DNA of 64,000 nucleotides, from assembly GCA_951812945.1 (NCBI GenBank), contig CATOTB010000001.1:614198-678197 (forward strand), written 5' to 3'. Both the position numbers and the translations under genes were made by a program. Numbering within the stretch: the first letter of the stretch is position 1; every line of letters starts with the position of its first letter. Below are positions 8,313 through 17,193 of the stretch, in pieces. The notes under the pieces were generated by a model, which ran no database searches, was not told the origin of the DNA, and saw only the letters and a program-made list of their open reading frames with translations. Source of the stretch: Candidatus Dadabacteria bacterium. Its GTDB lineage: Bacteria > Desulfobacterota_D > UBA1144 > Nemesobacterales > Nemesobacteraceae.

Positions 8313-9041
8313 CTAAGATTGCGGTTCGTGACTGAAGTGGATTCCGCACTCTTTATCCGAGTCCTGCTCCCACCACCATCTGCCCGCCCTTGGATCTTCC
8401 CCTTCCTCAATAGCTCTTGTGCAGGGAGCACAGCCTATGCTTGGATATCCCATGTCGTGAAGCTTATTGTAAGGAACGCCGTTTCTCTTTACGTAATCCC
8501 ACACCTGGTCTGTGGTCCAGTCGAGAATCGGGTTTATCTTGAGCATTCTTCCGTGCAGGTAGTCAATCTCAAACTTTGTTGAGTCTGCCCGCTGCTCCGT
8601 CTGGTCCGCCCTTATGGAGGTAATCCAGGCGCCTAGGGTTTTTAAGTATCCGTTTAGCGGGTTGGTTTTCCTCACCTGGCAGCAAAGCCTTCTGTTTTCA
8701 ACGCTTTTGTAAAAAAGATTCACCCCGCGGCTTGTCACCATTTCCTCTACTTCGGATGTGTCGGGGAAAAGCACTTCGATATTGATGTCGTACTTCTCTC
8801 TTGTTTTCTCCATTGCATCGTACGTATGCGAATGGAGCCTTCCTGTATCGAGAGTGAAAATTCTCGCTTCGGGGTCTGTCTTTGCGAACATGTCGACAAG
8901 TACCATTCCCTGGACCTGAAAGCTGGTCGCAAGGGCCACCGAGGAACCGAGGTTCTGCGAAGCCCAGGAGAGAATGTCCTCGGGAGAACTTCGCTCAAAC
9001 TCGCGATTTAGGCTTTTTACATCTTCTTCGGAGAATTTCAT
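8313..9041 (-). CDS. cysH: Adenylyl-sulfate (APS/PAPS) reductase
   Basis: This 242-residue protein reduces activated sulfate to sulfite in the cytoplasm during sulfate assimilation. Cys120-Cys121 and Cys204-x2-Cys207 form the [4Fe-4S] ligand set of the APS-type enzymes. The catalytic cysteine is Cys232 in ECGIH near the C-terminus. The N-terminal SFQVQG and FTLDTGRLH segments are the nucleotide-binding part. Its ATG directly follows the stop codon of the upstream transporter gene (TAG-ATG junction), so translation is probably coupled. Confidence 0.92.
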   Translation of the reverse strand: MKFSEEDVKSLNREFERSSPEDILSWASQNLGSSVALATSFQVQGMVLVDMFAKTDPEARIFTLDTGRLHSHTYDAMEKTREKYDINIEVLFPDTSEVEEMVTSRGVNLFYKSVENRRLCCQVRKTNPLNGYLKTLGAWITSIRADQTEQRADSTKFEIDYLHGRMLKINPILDWTTDQVWDYVKRNGVPYNKLHDMGYPSIGCAPCTRAIEEGEDPRAGRWWWEQDSDKECGIHFSHEPQS

Positions 9042-10049
9042 CTAACCCAGAAAGCTCAGATACGACGACAGGCCGTACTTTATGTATATGAGGGATACGT
9101 AATAGCTTACCCCCACGGTTACCACAGGAACAACAAACCAGAAAAAACCGATTTTGACAACATGACTGTTCTTGGAAGTCTGGGCGAATCCATGCTGCGC
9201 GCACGAAAAACCCACCACTCCGGCCGTTACTATCTCCGCGATCGAGACGGGAATTCCGTATAGCGAGGCAAGCAGTATTATCACCGCGGCCGTAAATTCA
9301 ACTGAGATAGCCCTTATGATGCATATTTCCGTTATCTTCTTCCCCAGCGTCTCAAGAACCCTGCCTCCGAGGAGAATTGCTCCCACTCCCATCGCAACGC
9401 CGGCCAAAATTGCACCCGGATAGGAATCTATGAGTCCCAGGCTCACTATCGGACCTATGGCGTTTGCGGAATTGTTGGCGCCTCCCGAAAACGCGATGAA
9501 CGTTCCGGATATGGTGATCAGCACGGTCAGGATCACGTTCACTCTTTTTTCCGAGAAGTTGCTCGCGAGATAGTGGACTATTTTGAAATAAAAAAACTTT
9601 GCCACGGCGAAATTTATTAGCCAGGCGACTATCGGGGCCACGATCCACCACTTTAGCACCCGGATGAAACTGTCGGAATTAAGTGTTTGGGTATAAAGAC
9701 CGATCCCCACTATGGCGCACACTATGGCGTGGGTGGTTGCGATGGGCGTGCGCACCACATTCGCCCAGGCGATGAAACCTATTCCCAGGAGCAGGATTAT
9801 AAATATGAATCCTATGTCGGAGGAAAGAGTCTCGGCGGGCACTATTCCCTTGCCCACGGTTTCGACCACGGGAGCTCCAGCCGTAAGCGCCCCGAGAAGG
9901 GCAAAAATCGCTATTAGCCATACGGCCTGTCTTTTCGATCTTACCCCGGCGCCGTATGAAGTCGCCATGGAAGCTGCGGAATTGTTGGCTCCTATGTTAA
10001 GGGCCAGAAATCCCGAAAGTACTAGTGTTACAACCAGCAAAGCGCTCAA
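9042..10049 (-). CDS. cysP: PiT-family permease, probably CysP-type sulfate transporter
   Basis: This 335-residue integral membrane protein has about ten hydrophobic segments and the two inverted GANNSA repeats of the phosphate transporter (PiT) family, ALNIGANNSAASMA near the N-terminus and FSGGANNSANAIG in the middle. Classic phosphate carriers read GANDVANA. The GANNSAASMA form and the gene's direct coupling to cysH match the CysP branch, the sulfate permease known from Bacillus subtilis. I therefore infer sulfate (or thiosulfate) uptake for assimilation. A phosphate transporter is the alternative reading. Confidence 0.8.
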   Translation of the reverse strand: MSALLVVTLVLSGFLALNIGANNSAASMATSYGAGVRSKRQAVWLIAIFALLGALTAGAPVVETVGKGIVPAETLSSDIGFIFIILLLGIGFIAWANVVRTPIATTHAIVCAIVGIGLYTQTLNSDSFIRVLKWWIVAPIVAWLINFAVAKFFYFKIVHYLASNFSEKRVNVILTVLITISGTFIAFSGGANNSANAIGPIVSLGLIDSYPGAILAGVAMGVGAILLGGRVLETLGKKITEICIIRAISVEFTAAVIILLASLYGIPVSIAEIVTAGVVGFSCAQHGFAQTSKNSHVVKIGFFWFVVPVVTVGVSYYVSLIYIKYGLSSYLSFLG

Positions 10050-10151
10050 TAAACTGTCTCCCCGCCTGAAATGTCAGCGGCAATAATTTACGTAAAAACT
10101 CAATAGCATTCCGGTTTGTGCGAAAAACAAAAGGGTTTTGCGTGGTGTTTT

Positions 10152-10694
10152 CTAGAGAAGTTCCGAAACCCTGAATATGGAAAAAAAGCTACAGCCTCGC
10201 TCAAGGAAAGTTTTTTCCGTTTCTTCTCCCCTGTCAACGACGCAGAAAACCCCACGGACCTCGGCCCCGGCGGATTCGACAAGATCAATGGCCCTCAGCA
10301 CGGAACCGCCGGTCGTGATAACATCCTCGATTATGGCTACCTTATCTCCCTGGTGAAGTCCGCCCTCTATCATGTTTCCGGTACCGTGTTCCTTTTCCTT
10401 CTTCCTTACTATGAATCCGCGAAGCGGCATCCCTTCCTCATGACTTTTGGAGATGATAGCTCCCACCATGGGGTCGGCGCCCGTGGACGGTCCTCCTACG
10501 GCCGTTACGCCGCCCTGCGCGGCGATTTCTCCCAGAAATATTTCCGATATCAGATTAGCGCCTTCGGGGTCTAAGGTTGTAAGCCTGGCATCAATGTAAT
10601 AGGAACTCTGCTTTCCCGATGCCAAAGTGAAATTTCCGAGTAGGATTGATTTGCTTTTAAGAATTAGTTTTAATCTTTCTCTGCTCTTGTTCAT
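10152..10694 (-). CDS. pyrE: Orotate phosphoribosyltransferase
   Basis: This 180-residue enzyme transfers ribose-phosphate from PRPP to orotate in de novo pyrimidine synthesis. The PRPP-binding motif is the VAIIEDVITTGGS segment, and the catalytic-loop RKKEKEHG and the N-terminal GNFTLASGKQSSYYID are typical. The frame stays open upstream to 10910, but family homology begins at the ATG at 10694; the longer reading would overlap the divergent membrane gene. It ends about 100 bases from the permease gene, on the same strand. Confidence 0.93.
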   Translation of the reverse strand: MNKSRERLKLILKSKSILLGNFTLASGKQSSYYIDARLTTLDPEGANLISEIFLGEIAAQGGVTAVGGPSTGADPMVGAIISKSHEEGMPLRGFIVRKKEKEHGTGNMIEGGLHQGDKVAIIEDVITTGGSVLRAIDLVESAGAEVRGVFCVVDRGEETEKTFLERGCSFFSIFRVSELL

Positions 10695-10746
10695 CTTCCG
10701 GAATTCCAAGCCGAATGAAACTATATTCTTGTAATTGTACCCATTG

Positions 10747-12159
10747 ATGGAAAAAATCAACAAGGCAAACCGGCTCCTTCTCCTGTGCGGAACAGCCGTT
10801 TTTCTCTTGCTCGGGGCTATAGCGAAAATCTCCCCGCAACTTTCCTCGGGGAATTTTGAAAAAGATCTGATACCGGTTTTCATATCGCTTCTGGTTGTCG
10901 CCTCGGCCATTTATTTCGTGGCCGTGGGAAATTTCAGGAAAAATCGCGCGTGCTCGCTTCTTCTCATAATTCTTTTCGGTCTCGGATTCCGGGTTCTGTT
11001 TCTTTTTTCAACTCCGATACTTGAAGACGATTATCACCGCTACTTCTGGGACGGCGCCGTTGTGGCAAACGGGATGAATCCTTACCAGCACTCGCCTGAG
11101 GAAGTGGCGGAGGGTGTAGGGAACGAGAAACTGAAGGAGCTTAAGCATCTCTACGGCGAGACCCTTGAGAAAGTAAACCACCCGCACGTAAAAACCATCT
11201 ATCCGCCGGTTGCGGAATTTTTCTTCGCCACATCCTACAAGATATCTCCCATGAGTCTCACGGCGTGGAGAATTGTGCTCATAGTATTTGACGTGATCAC
11301 GCTCGTGCTTTTGCTTGCGAGCCTTAAGAAGCTTGGCATTTCTCTTCAGAACTCACTTATCTACTGGTGGAATCCGCTTTTGGTGCAGCAGATATTCAAC
11401 TCAGCGCATATGGACATACTGGCGTTCCCGTTCGTGCTGGGGGCGATACTCCTGTTTCTTTACGAGAGAAAAAGACTATGGACACTTGCGCTTTCACTTG
11501 CGGTGGGAGTAAAGCTCTGGCCGGTGCTTCTTTTCGGGACGTTTTTAAAACCCCTTCGGGAGAAGCGGGAAACACTTTTGCAGACTCTTGTTTTTGCAGT
11601 TGCGATTTTAGTCATATTTCTTCCCACGGTTGCGTTTGAACTGGATTCAGCTTCCGGCATGGTGGCATATGGAAAAAGCTGGCAGAACAACAGCCCGTTT
11701 TTCGCGGCAATTCTTTCGGGATGGGAGTTTGTTCTGGAAACGCTGGGCATTCACCCCGGACACGCGCAGAAGCATTCGAGAGCCGCCATCATTGCGATTC
11801 TTTTCATCTGGAAGTTCTATGTGGCGTTTGTAAGCGGGTCTTTGGGTATCCACAGAAAAGCCCTGCTCATAATAGGAGGCGCATTTCTGCTGAGCCCGGC
11901 GCAATTCCCCTGGTACTACGCGTGGCTTCTTCCGTTTCTCTGCATAGCTCCCAGCCCGGGTTTCCTGGCCCTCACCGCGTTGCTCCCGCTTTATTACCTC
12001 CAGTATTATTTTCCCCCTAATCCTGAGGAAGGCGGAATATTCGGGGACGTGGTGGTATGGATAGAGTTTGCGCCCGTGTGGGCTCTGCTTGCTTGGGAAT
12101 GGATGAAGTTTAGGGCTTCGAAAAAAACCCCGGCCGTCGGCAAAGATTATGCGGGCTGA
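10747..12159 (+). CDS. GT-C fold membrane glycosyltransferase (GT87/DUF2029-like)
   Basis: This 470-residue protein has about ten to twelve hydrophobic helices. After the second or third helix it shows an acidic EDDYHRYFWDG motif and the NPYQHSP and IYPPVAEFFF segments, the pattern of polyprenyl-phosphate-dependent GT-C glycosyltransferases such as GT87/DUF2029 mannosyltransferases. It is expected to transfer a sugar from a lipid-linked donor on the outer face of the inner membrane. The ATG at 10747 is preferred over a TTG four codons earlier. It diverges from pyrE across 52 bases. Acceptor and donor are unknown. Confidence 0.75.
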   Translation: MEKINKANRLLLLCGTAVFLLLGAIAKISPQLSSGNFEKDLIPVFISLLVVASAIYFVAVGNFRKNRACSLLLIILFGLGFRVLFLFSTPILEDDYHRYFWDGAVVANGMNPYQHSPEEVAEGVGNEKLKELKHLYGETLEKVNHPHVKTIYPPVAEFFFATSYKISPMSLTAWRIVLIVFDVITLVLLLASLKKLGISLQNSLIYWWNPLLVQQIFNSAHMDILAFPFVLGAILLFLYERKRLWTLALSLAVGVKLWPVLLFGTFLKPLREKRETLLQTLVFAVAILVIFLPTVAFELDSASGMVAYGKSWQNNSPFFAAILSGWEFVLETLGIHPGHAQKHSRAAIIAILFIWKFYVAFVSGSLGIHRKALLIIGGAFLLSPAQFPWYYAWLLPFLCIAPSPGFLALTALLPLYYLQYYFPPNPEEGGIFGDVVVWIEFAPVWALLAWEWMKFRASKKTPAVGKDYAG

Positions 12160-12199
12160 TAGCAAGAATCATTCGGGCTGGCAACCGATGCAGTGGTTG

Positions 12200-13555
12200 C
12201 TACTGAACAGGAATTCTGCTTTGTATCGCGTCCCTAACGGCCTTATAATCGTTTGGAAGTTCTACAGGGATGTTTCCTAGCTCAGACGATACCCCCTCAA
12301 GGGCGGAGCGGTGGTAGCCGGCTTTGAACTCCACGAATTTCAGCCCGTGAGCTGTAGAAACCACTACTATTTTTTCCTTGGGGGAAAGAACCTTTTTCTT
12401 AAGCAGTTTCAAAAACACTGCAAGCGCGACTCCTGTGTGGGGACAGTTAAAAGTGCCCGTTCTGTCTGCCATTGCCGAGGCGTGGGAGAGTTCGTCCTCA
12501 GATGCCTGCTCCACAATTCCGTCGAATCGTCTGAGAATGGAAATTGCTTTGTTGATGCTTACGGGGTTTCCGATCTGTATGGCATTTGCAAGGGTTTTCT
12601 TCGCTGTTACGGGGTTGAATTCACTGAAGCCCTTGAGGAAACTCAGGTAAAGAGGGTTTGCGTTTTGTGCCTGCGCGCAAACTATTCTCGGAAGTTTTTT
12701 TATGAGACCGAGATCATACATCATCAAGAATCCCTTTCCGAGCGCGGACACGTTGCCGAGGTTTCCGCCCGGGATTATCACCCAGTCAGGAACTTCCCAG
12801 TCAAACTGCTGGCAAAGTTCTATGCTTATCGTTTTCTGCCCCTCTATGCGCAGGGAGTTAATCGAATTTGCGAGATAGATGTTATGCTCGCTGGTGATTC
12901 TCTGAACCATCTCCATGCAGCCGTCAAAATCCGTGTCCAGGGAAAGAACCAGAGACCCGTTAGATATGGGCTGGATCAGCTGAGCAATGGATACCTTGTC
13001 TTTGGGAAGAAAAACTATTGAAGGAAGGCCTGCTGACGCGCAGTAAGCGGCTAGAGCGGCCGATGTGTCTCCGGTTGATGCGCAGGCGACCGCGGGGATA
13101 CTGATGTTGTCGCTTATCATCTGGTTTACGGCCGAGACGAGCACGGTCATCCCCAGATCCTTGAAGGACCCCGTGTGGCTGTTGCCGCACATCTTTATCC
13201 AGAGATCTTCAACGCCGACCTGCTTTCCGAGCCTCTCAGCCCAGAAAAGGTTCGTGCATCCCTCATACATTGAAACTATGTTTTCGTTTTCAATTGAAGG
13301 CAGTACCCATTCCTTTTTTCCCCAGACGCCGCTTCCGAAAGGCCAGGACTGCTTTCTGTATCTGCTGTCAAAAAGCTCTTTCCATTCTTCGGGAGTCCTT
13401 TTGCCCAGAGTTTCCATGTCGTGCTGAACATCGAGAAGATTGTCGCACTTCCTGCATCTGTAGATGATATCGTCAATAGGATAGGTTTCAGAGCAGTTCT
13501 CGTCTATGCATCTGAAATGGACTTGGTACTCGCTCATCGAACTAACAAAATACAT
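12200..13555 (-). CDS. thrC: Threonine synthase
   Basis: This 451-residue PLP enzyme converts O-phosphohomoserine to threonine. An N-terminal zinc-ribbon-like segment (CIDENC ... CRKC) is followed by the fold-type II core, with the PLP lysine in HTGSFKDLG and phosphate-binding STGDTSAALAAYCASAG. The frame is open to 13780, but that would run over the divergent acyP gene. The ATG at 13555 has an AAGG six bases upstream, and an ATG at 13537 is also possible. Some archaeal-type ThrC proteins share this ribbon. Threonine synthase is more likely than a cysteate synthase-like relative, though I cannot exclude the latter. Confidence 0.88.
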   Translation of the reverse strand: MYFVSSMSEYQVHFRCIDENCSETYPIDDIIYRCRKCDNLLDVQHDMETLGKRTPEEWKELFDSRYRKQSWPFGSGVWGKKEWVLPSIENENIVSMYEGCTNLFWAERLGKQVGVEDLWIKMCGNSHTGSFKDLGMTVLVSAVNQMISDNISIPAVACASTGDTSAALAAYCASAGLPSIVFLPKDKVSIAQLIQPISNGSLVLSLDTDFDGCMEMVQRITSEHNIYLANSINSLRIEGQKTISIELCQQFDWEVPDWVIIPGGNLGNVSALGKGFLMMYDLGLIKKLPRIVCAQAQNANPLYLSFLKGFSEFNPVTAKKTLANAIQIGNPVSINKAISILRRFDGIVEQASEDELSHASAMADRTGTFNCPHTGVALAVFLKLLKKKVLSPKEKIVVVSTAHGLKFVEFKAGYHRSALEGVSSELGNIPVELPNDYKAVRDAIQSRIPVQ

Positions 13556-13638
13556 TTTGCCTTTTTCCCTGTCAACGCCGTGCGAACTCTCCTTGCCCGC
13601 TCCGGGGGTAGCTTCTGAGGCCCCAATCCCCCCTTTCA

Positions 13639-13667
13639 TTGACACCGGCAGAGCCTTTCGGTAGTCT
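13639..13667 (+). promoter_or_regulatory. Candidate promoter of the acyP operon
   Basis: TTGACA at 13639-13644 and TAGTCT at 13662-13667 are 17 bases apart, just upstream of acyP (ATG 13679). The start would give a very short leader. The gap from 13556 to 13678 separates divergent thrC and acyP. Confidence 0.4.
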
Positions 13668-13678
13668 GGAAGAATCGG

Positions 13679-13966
13679 ATGGAACAAAGAGTGCTTATCC
13701 TGGTGAAGGGAAGGGTACAGGGAGTTTATTTCAGAGCCTTGGCAGCGCAAACGGCGACTGGGCTTGGCATAAGGGGACACGTCGAAAACCTTGCGGACGG
13801 AAACGTGAGGATAGTCGCCGAAGGAACGACCGAGAATCTCGAAAAACTGATTGAGTGGTGCGGCGAGGGCCCGCCTCGCGCAAAAGTGGAATCGGTTGAA
13901 CTCAAGTGGCTGTCGGCGGAGGGCGGATTCGTCGATTTTCGCATAAACAACACTCAGAGGAGATAA
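13679..13966 (+). CDS. acyP: Acylphosphatase
   Basis: This 95-residue protein has the full acylphosphatase fold. The GRVQGVYFR phosphate loop carries the catalytic Arg19, and Asn37 lies in GHVENLADG. It hydrolyses acyl-phosphates such as acetyl- or 1,3-bisphosphoglycerate-type mixed anhydrides in the cytoplasm. The downstream metallo-hydrolase starts three bases after its stop, so the two are very probably co-translated. Confidence 0.92.
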   Translation: MEQRVLILVKGRVQGVYFRALAAQTATGLGIRGHVENLADGNVRIVAEGTTENLEKLIEWCGEGPPRAKVESVELKWLSAEGGFVDFRINNTQRR

Positions 13967-13968
13967 GA

Positions 13969-14610
13969 TTGATAATAAAATGCGTCCCGGGCGGGATATT
14001 CATTGAAAACTGCTATATCATAGGGGATGAAGATACCAACGAGGCAATGCTCGTTGATCCCGGAGAGCAGATAGAGGAGATATCCGCGGAAATCGAAAAA
14101 TCAGGGCTCGAGGTAAAAAAGATAGTCAACACCCACACGCATCTGGACCACGTGGCTGGCGTTGAGGCTTTCAAGAAAAAGCTCGGCATACCCTTTTACA
14201 TACACCAAAAAGAACAGCCCGTGCTAGATTTGCTTCCCGAGGCGAAGATGAGGTTCCCCGGATTTGAATTCGTCGAGGTTCCCGAAGTAGACGGTTACGT
14301 TAAGGAAGGGGACACTCTTTCCGTAGGGAATCTCAGGGGAGAGATACTTCTTGTTCCTGGCCACACTTGGGGCCACATATGCTTTGTTTTCGAAGAATCG
14401 ATAATAGCGGGTGACACGGTTTTCGCAGGGAGCGTCGGCAGGGTAGATCTTACGGGGGGAACGACCATGGCGGAGCTTATCGGGTCGATACGCTCCGAGA
14501 TTCTTAAATATCCCGACCACTACGAAATCCATCCGGGTCACGGTCCCCAAACGACCGTGGGAATTGAAAAAGGAACCAATCCTTTTCTTGTTGGGAGTTT
14601 CGCGCTGTAG
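13969..14610 (+). CDS. MBL-fold hydrolase (glyoxalase II-like)
   Basis: This 213-residue metallo-beta-lactamase-fold protein has the metal-binding HTHLDH motif and later histidines in PGHTWGH and in HPGHGPQTT. Size and motifs match small glyoxalase II-like hydrolases that cleave thioesters such as S-lactoylglutathione. The substrate cannot be settled from sequence. The start is a TTG at 13969, preceded by an AGAGGAG ribosome site inside the end of acyP; no ATG fits the homologous N-terminus. ftsB follows seven bases after the stop. Confidence 0.85.
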   Translation: MIIKCVPGGIFIENCYIIGDEDTNEAMLVDPGEQIEEISAEIEKSGLEVKKIVNTHTHLDHVAGVEAFKKKLGIPFYIHQKEQPVLDLLPEAKMRFPGFEFVEVPEVDGYVKEGDTLSVGNLRGEILLVPGHTWGHICFVFEESIIAGDTVFAGSVGRVDLTGGTTMAELIGSIRSEILKYPDHYEIHPGHGPQTTVGIEKGTNPFLVGSFAL

Positions 14611-14617
14611 AGGGCAT

Positions 14618-14893
14618 ATGAAACCGCAGAAATTCATCAGGCTGGCTGTATATTCGGTAATCGCCGTGGTGGTGGCCTTGATGTTTTTCAACGAAATTTC
14701 CAAGGTCTATTTTCTCAAGAACGAAAACAAGAGGATAGAGGAGAGAATAGAGGGCTTGGAAGCGCAGAACAGGGCGTACAAAGAGGAAATAAGAGCCATG
14801 AAGCAGGACGAAAGATACATTGAGAAAATACTGAGAGAAGAGCTGGGGATGATAAAGGAAAAAGAAAAGATATTCAGGTTCAAAGAAGAATAA
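14618..14893 (+). CDS. ftsB: FtsB/DivIC-like septum protein
   Basis: This 91-residue bitopic protein has a single transmembrane helix (about 9-27) followed by a coiled coil rich in Glu, Lys and Arg (about 30-65) and a C-terminal IEKILREELGMIKEKEKIFRF segment. This is the layout and signature of FtsB/DivIC, which links FtsL and FtsQ in the divisome. The ATG at 14618 puts the transmembrane helix at the usual distance from the start. It is separated from the dcw cluster at 43-60 kb, as is common for ftsB. Confidence 0.82.
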   Translation: MKPQKFIRLAVYSVIAVVVALMFFNEISKVYFLKNENKRIEERIEGLEAQNRAYKEEIRAMKQDERYIEKILREELGMIKEKEKIFRFKEE

Positions 14894-14960
14894 TTTTGCG
14901 GTCTTCATTCTTTGCCTCCATACCCAAAAGCTGCTCTCAAGTAGTATCCGTTTTAAGCGG

Positions 14961-15779
14961 ATGGATGATATGAAGCGGGAGCAGATATTCCGTCAGACTA
15001 AGAGGCTGGGACAGAATTTTCTAAACGACCCCAACATACTCCGTAAAATCTGCGCTGCCGCAAAGCTCCGCGAAGAAGACCAAGTGATTGAAATCGGACC
15101 CGGCAAAGGCAGCCTCACGGAACATCTCGCGCTTGGTGCCAGTGCGGTCACGGCGATTGAAAAAGACACTAGGCTCAGGACTTTTCTTGACGAAAAGTTC
15201 GCAGAATCCGAAAACGTCAGGTTCGTTTACGAAGATGTCCTTAAAGGCAGTTTCAGCCGTTTTTCCACCGGGGGAAAAATGAAGCTTGTATCCAATCTTC
15301 CCTACAACATATCCAGCCAGATTCTTCTCAAGCTTCTTGATGAAAGAGAGCTTTTTTCAAAAATAGTCGTAATGCTGCAAAAGGAAGTGGCGCAGAGAAT
15401 ATCCTCTCCAAAGGGACGAAAAAGCTACGGTTCCCTCTCGGTGTTTTTGCAGAGCTGCTTCAGCGTGGAGCTTGCCTTCCGGGTTTCTCGACATGCGTTT
15501 TATCCGGTTCCCGAGGTGGATTCAGCGGTGGTGGTTCTTGATCCGCTGAAAGAACCCGTGTTCCCGGTATCAAACGAGAAGACTTTCAGAACTGTTACGA
15601 GGCACGCGTTTTCCTCTCGGAGAAAGATCATAAGGAATTCGCTGGGTAACTTTTTTGAGAGGGAGGCAGTTGAGCGGGCGCTTTCGGACTCGGGAATCGA
15701 TCAGGGAAGAAGGGCGGAATCGCTTTCGGTTGAGGAATTCGCAAGGTTAGCGGACAGTTTCCGCAAAATAAATCAGTAG
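14961..15779 (+). CDS. rsmA: 16S rRNA (adenine1518/1519-N6) dimethyltransferase
   Basis: This 272-residue KsgA/RsmA protein dimethylates two adjacent adenines in helix 45 of 16S rRNA. It shows the N-terminal RLGQNFLND, SAM motif I IEIGPGKGSL and the catalytic N-L-P-Y motif in SNLPYNISSQIL, with a C-terminal helical domain. The ATG at 14961 or 14970 may be used. Its last seven bases overlap the convergent carboxypeptidase gene, leaving no room for a separate terminator. Confidence 0.95.
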   Translation: MDDMKREQIFRQTKRLGQNFLNDPNILRKICAAAKLREEDQVIEIGPGKGSLTEHLALGASAVTAIEKDTRLRTFLDEKFAESENVRFVYEDVLKGSFSRFSTGGKMKLVSNLPYNISSQILLKLLDERELFSKIVVMLQKEVAQRISSPKGRKSYGSLSVFLQSCFSVELAFRVSRHAFYPVPEVDSAVVVLDPLKEPVFPVSNEKTFRTVTRHAFSSRRKIIRNSLGNFFEREAVERALSDSGIDQGRRAESLSVEEFARLADSFRKINQ

Positions 15780-17176
15780 ACAAGCTCTCGCAGAAGCAGA
15801 TTCTGAAGTTTCTTCACTCTCGATCCCATGCCGTTTGATATGATGGAAAAAACATAAACCTGCCCGTTCTTTCCGAAGACATAACCGGACAGGGATCTGG
15901 CTCCCTCAAGATATCCGGTTTTTGCGTAGACCTTGCCCTTGAGGCTGCGAAATCTTTTCTTAAGAGTTCCGTCAACTCCGGCGATCGGCAGGGATGAGAT
16001 AAACTCCTCGGAAATATCCGGGTCTTTGTAGACCTTGGCGAGCGCATGGGTTATATCTTCCGGGGAAACTCTGTTCAGCCTTGAAAGGCCGGAGCCGTCA
16101 GCCATGGAGAAGTTTCCGTTGAGGCCGATCATCCTCAGGTGATTTTCAATTACGTGAGTGCCGGATTTCCATGATCCCGGGGTGCTGAGATACTTTGCGC
16201 CGATCACCTTCACTATGCTTTCTCCGATTATATTGACGCTTTCCTTGTTGTACTCGTGGATAATGGTGCCCAGAGGTTCTGAGTAATGGGTGAATATTTT
16301 TCCGGTCCACCGGGGCACTCTCCTGCGGTCTATGGGCCCGTTTACTTCGATTCCCTCCTCTTCGAGAACCTGCTTGAGTACCGCCCCGAAGTAAAAAAAC
16401 GGGTCTGGCACCGAAAGCTCCAGGGTTTCGGCTTTTTTTCTGGGGGAGACGTATCCGGAAATTTTGAGTTCGTTCCGTTCGTTGTATTTCGCCCTCACGG
16501 CCGACCTCTTTAGCGAGGTGGAAACCTTGCTTCTAATCGGGAAGGGGAACTCTGCGGGCTCTGTTCTCACCGTCACGGGCGCCCCCTGCACCTTGGAAGC
16601 GGAAATCTTTATCTTGGCCGAATTGTAATTAAACGAAATCGCCGTTACGGGAGGGCAGAAACTTTTGCCGAACCACTCAGAATCCCAGCCTTCTCCATAA
16701 TGGACATCGTCAAAATACGAACCGTCGAGGTGAATCCCGCCCTCAATCGCGGTTATCCCGAGGGCTTTAATCCGTCCTGCAATTTCCTTAAGCTTTTCGA
16801 TGTCTATCGTGGGGTCTCCGAACCCTTTTACGTAAAGACCGCCGTGGCCGACCCCCGAGTGTATTCCTCCACCCAGATAAAACTTCGTTTTGAAACGGAA
16901 ATCCTTTCCTAGAAGGGAAAGCGCCGCTATGGAGGAAAGTATTTTGTTGTTGGAAGCGGGAATGAATTCCTTTTTGCTGTTATAGCGGAAAACCGTTCTG
17001 CCGGTATCGGCCGAGCGGACCATGATCCCGATTTTCCTTTTCGACGAGGCGTTTTTCGAGATAAAGGAGAGAATTTTTTTGTGATTTACATCAGCATAGG
17101 AAGATGCCGCCGGCAGAAAGGCGAAGAGTAAAACCAGCATGCGCAGAATCAAGATCTTTCTTCCGGAATTTGTCAT
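15773..17176 (-). CDS. dacB: D-alanyl-D-alanine carboxypeptidase/endopeptidase (PBP4 type)
   Basis: This 467-residue periplasmic enzyme has a signal peptide (about 1-28, ending in AASSYADV). Serine peptidase S13 motifs are present: SNNK with the nucleophile Ser75, SGLSRLN, and KTG in YAKTGYLEGA near the C-terminus. PBP4-type proteins trim or cut peptidoglycan cross-links. The gene overlaps rsmA by seven bases in tail-to-tail orientation and is transcribed away from the polA end, 17 bases downstream of the polA stop. Confidence 0.92.
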   Translation of the reverse strand: MTNSGRKILILRMLVLLFAFLPAASSYADVNHKKILSFISKNASSKRKIGIMVRSADTGRTVFRYNSKKEFIPASNNKILSSIAALSLLGKDFRFKTKFYLGGGIHSGVGHGGLYVKGFGDPTIDIEKLKEIAGRIKALGITAIEGGIHLDGSYFDDVHYGEGWDSEWFGKSFCPPVTAISFNYNSAKIKISASKVQGAPVTVRTEPAEFPFPIRSKVSTSLKRSAVRAKYNERNELKISGYVSPRKKAETLELSVPDPFFYFGAVLKQVLEEEGIEVNGPIDRRRVPRWTGKIFTHYSEPLGTIIHEYNKESVNIIGESIVKVIGAKYLSTPGSWKSGTHVIENHLRMIGLNGNFSMADGSGLSRLNRVSPEDITHALAKVYKDPDISEEFISSLPIAGVDGTLKKRFRSLKGKVYAKTGYLEGARSLSGYVFGKNGQVYVFSIISNGMGSRVKKLQNLLLRELVY

Positions 17177-17193
17177 TGCCGTATTCTTCGAGG

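Noticed and set aside
10695..10910. N-terminal extension of pyrE by 72 residues
   Set aside because: The extra residues do not resemble the family and lie over the start of the divergent membrane gene.
12181..12200. GCAACC/GGTTGC hairpin between the glycosyltransferase and thrC ends
   Set aside because: Only six base pairs with no U-run on either side; too weak to call a terminator.
13556..13780. N-terminal extension of thrC by 75 residues
   Set aside because: It overlaps acyP on the other strand, and family homology begins after 13555.
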